This document shows, one piece after another, positions 62,685 through 64,000 of a stretch of 64,000 bases of DNA. Each line of letters opens with the position of its first letter. Within the stretch, counting starts at the first letter, position 1. Origin of the DNA: Myrica gale (lineage: Eukaryota > Streptophyta > Magnoliopsida > Fagales > Myricaceae); assembly GCA_963930655.1 (NCBI GenBank), contig OZ005608.1, positions 3,100,001-3,164,000 on the forward strand, written 5' to 3'. Position numbers and translations under genes: made by a program. The notes under the pieces were generated by a model that had not been told where the DNA came from, searched no databases, and saw only the letters and a list, made by a program, of their open reading frames with translations.

Positions 62685-62963
62685 ATGCTTGTAAGTTTCC
62701 CTCTCTCCCTCTCTTTCGTAGATCTTGTACAGAGGAAAAAAATTAGCATTTTGAGGTATATTAACTAAATAGTTGAATTTTGGGTTGTGATCGTGTCCGG
62801 ATGGGTGCAGTTCGGGAGGGTAGCAGAGGTAGAACCGCCAAGCCCGATGAGGTACTTGATAGGAGCGGCTATCATGATGATCGGAGTGGTATTGCCCGTC
62901 GGATACATGATGTTTCGTAACAAGCGCGTCCCCACCTCTTCCTCTTACTCCAAACAGACGTAG
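62685..62963 (+). CDS. Small single-pass membrane protein, 52 aa
   Basis: Exon 1 is 62685-62690 (only ATG CTT), followed by a GTAAGT donor. The intron ends in GTGCAG at 62810, and exon 2 is 62811-62963, ending in TAG. The product starts MLFGRVAEVEPPSP, then has one hydrophobic segment at about residues 17-37 (YLIGAAIMMIGVVLPVGYMM), then a basic FRNKRVP and a Ser/Tyr/Lys-rich tail. Low-bias hydrophobic residues, strong splice sites and good codon structure argue it is real despite its size. I believe similar short proteins exist in other plants, annotated only as transmembrane proteins, but I cannot verify this. Positive residues after the helix suggest that side faces the cytosol or matrix. 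Function unknown. Confidence 0.8.
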
Positions 62964-64000
62964 GTGTGCCTTTGGTCAATTTTTTTTTTTCTGCTTTTCG
63001 CTCCCACTGTAATTCCATATTTGTGGAATTGTGCGGTTGCTCGTAGTAAATATCAATTGGATCGATGTTCTGAATTATGTTCTCAGAGCAAGGTGTAAAA
63101 GAAAAGGAATTTGAATTTGAAAAAGAGAGAAGAACTCCTAGAGGACTGTTAGTAACACAGATATTTAAGTTAGCTTAGGTAGGTTTTTCATATATGGGTG
63201 ATGTCAGCAATACTTTCAAAAATAAATCAAGCTGGGCGTTAGTATTTTGTTATGAATTGGAAAAGATTTGACTTTGTTAACATATTGAATAGAGTAATTG
63301 AAGAATGGCGTTGTTTTGCTCTTTCCAGGAACAAAGTTTTGATATAGAGAGACAGAGAAATGAGAGCTTTGGATTCAAGTTGTGGGGTCGCAATGGATGA
63401 ACAGGACTTACAGAGAGAGGATTTAACAGATCTCCCAAGTACAAATGTAAATTCATTGAAACTCCAAGTTTATTAAATGTGATGTTTGGGATCCTAACGT
63501 TGTATTTCCAACTGGTATGGGTACACTTTGAACCAATTTTCCTGTCAGATTTCACCATAGAGCTCATTTGATGCTTATTATATACTTGCTTTTCATAGAC
63601 TGGGTAGATTTGATCCACTTTTATGTCTTGGCATTTTGCTTGACAATTATGTTACTGTTATCCATTCAGTCATTGCTATACGAATTTTTTTTAGAGTTTG
63701 CTGTTGTACTTACTTCTGTTTTTAGCTCTGCTGGGATGATAATCCAACCCGTTGAGTGCTAACCATTAGAATCAAGATTTGACTTCAGTAGTTAGACTCT
63801 ATGTTTGATGCATGAAGTGGATATGCTTTTGGAGGTTCCTGTGAATCGAGTTTTCGCTTGACCAAAATGTGGTAGTCTACTGGACTTAGAACTGTGGAGT
63901 CAGATCACTGTGTTGGGGAATTGGCATCAGGAGTATTGTAAAGTTACTTTAAAGAGCATTATCAGTTGATCTTATTGTCTTGTTTGTCTGATAATGTTTT
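62964..64000. other. Downstream region of the small gene to window end
   Basis: AT-rich with T-runs. The stop codon is immediately followed by GTGTGCC, so a 3' UTR intron beginning there is possible, for example with an acceptor near 63330 (TTTCCAG). No coding frame with recognisable content was found. A further gene beyond the window cannot be judged. Confidence 0.4.

Noticed and set aside
1-64000. Operons, CRISPR arrays, phage or bacterial-type systems, and virus-derived genes
   Set aside because: No arrays of spaced repeats, no clustered intron-free genes and no viral domains; everything recognisable is plant nuclear.

Overview
The window is nuclear DNA of a flowering plant, most likely a eudicot. 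The genes are split by AT-rich introns with plant-type GT/AG borders. A tRNA-Tyr gene carries a short intron. The gene families are land-plant specific (plant Agenet protein, MIP1-zipper/DUF547 protein, DUF828/PH protein, plant O-fucosyltransferase family, TIP aquaporin). Intergenic DNA is AT-rich and full of small non-autonomous transposons. There are no operons, no CRISPR array and no intact retroelement ORF. I cannot name the species.

Layout. 1-1.1 kb: two probable terminal exons of an unidentified + strand gene. 1.1-10.9 kb: gene-poor, with an intron-containing tRNA-Tyr at 6.1 kb, tandem repeats and a large foldback element (10.1-10.9 kb). 11.4-17.2 kb (+): 9-exon O-fucosyltransferase-family gene, 545 aa. 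19.0-34.9 kb (-): 14-coding-exon Agenet-domain gene, 2288 aa, like Arabidopsis G2484-1, with a 3.6 kb intron in its 5' UTR and a SINE in its last intron. 37.1-44.8 kb (-): 11-exon MIP1-zipper + DUF547 gene, 596 aa. 45-50.2 kb: intergenic MITE and long-TIR element cluster. 50.2-51.6 kb (+): disabled tonoplast aquaporin (TIP2-type) pseudogene. 52.0-53.3 kb: Tourist-like MITE, plus a second copy of a MITE also found at 35.9 kb. 55.0-58.0 kb (+): 6-exon VAN3-binding/FORKED-like gene, 388 aa. 59.0-61.9 kb (-): 8-exon 10-formyltetrahydrofolate deformylase (PURU), 326 aa. 62.7-63.0 kb (+): 52-aa single-pass membrane microprotein gene, divergent from PURU.

The genes are functionally independent: Golgi glycosylation, chromatin-type reader, membrane-traffic/PH protein, and mitochondrial folate/photorespiration. 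Two pairs are convergent (O-fucosyltransferase/Agenet and VAN3BP/PURU), and PURU and the microprotein share a 0.7 kb divergent promoter. The exon models were joined by hand. In each full-length model all codon phases match across splice junctions and the total length is a multiple of three, but individual borders could be off by a few bases.

I did not find a convincing undescribed multi-gene system. The most unusual items are the microprotein whose first coding exon holds only two codons, the foldback element carrying three TATA-box-like motifs upstream of the O-fucosyltransferase gene, the multiply disabled aquaporin, and a 21-bp repeat sitting exactly on both borders of a small intron.
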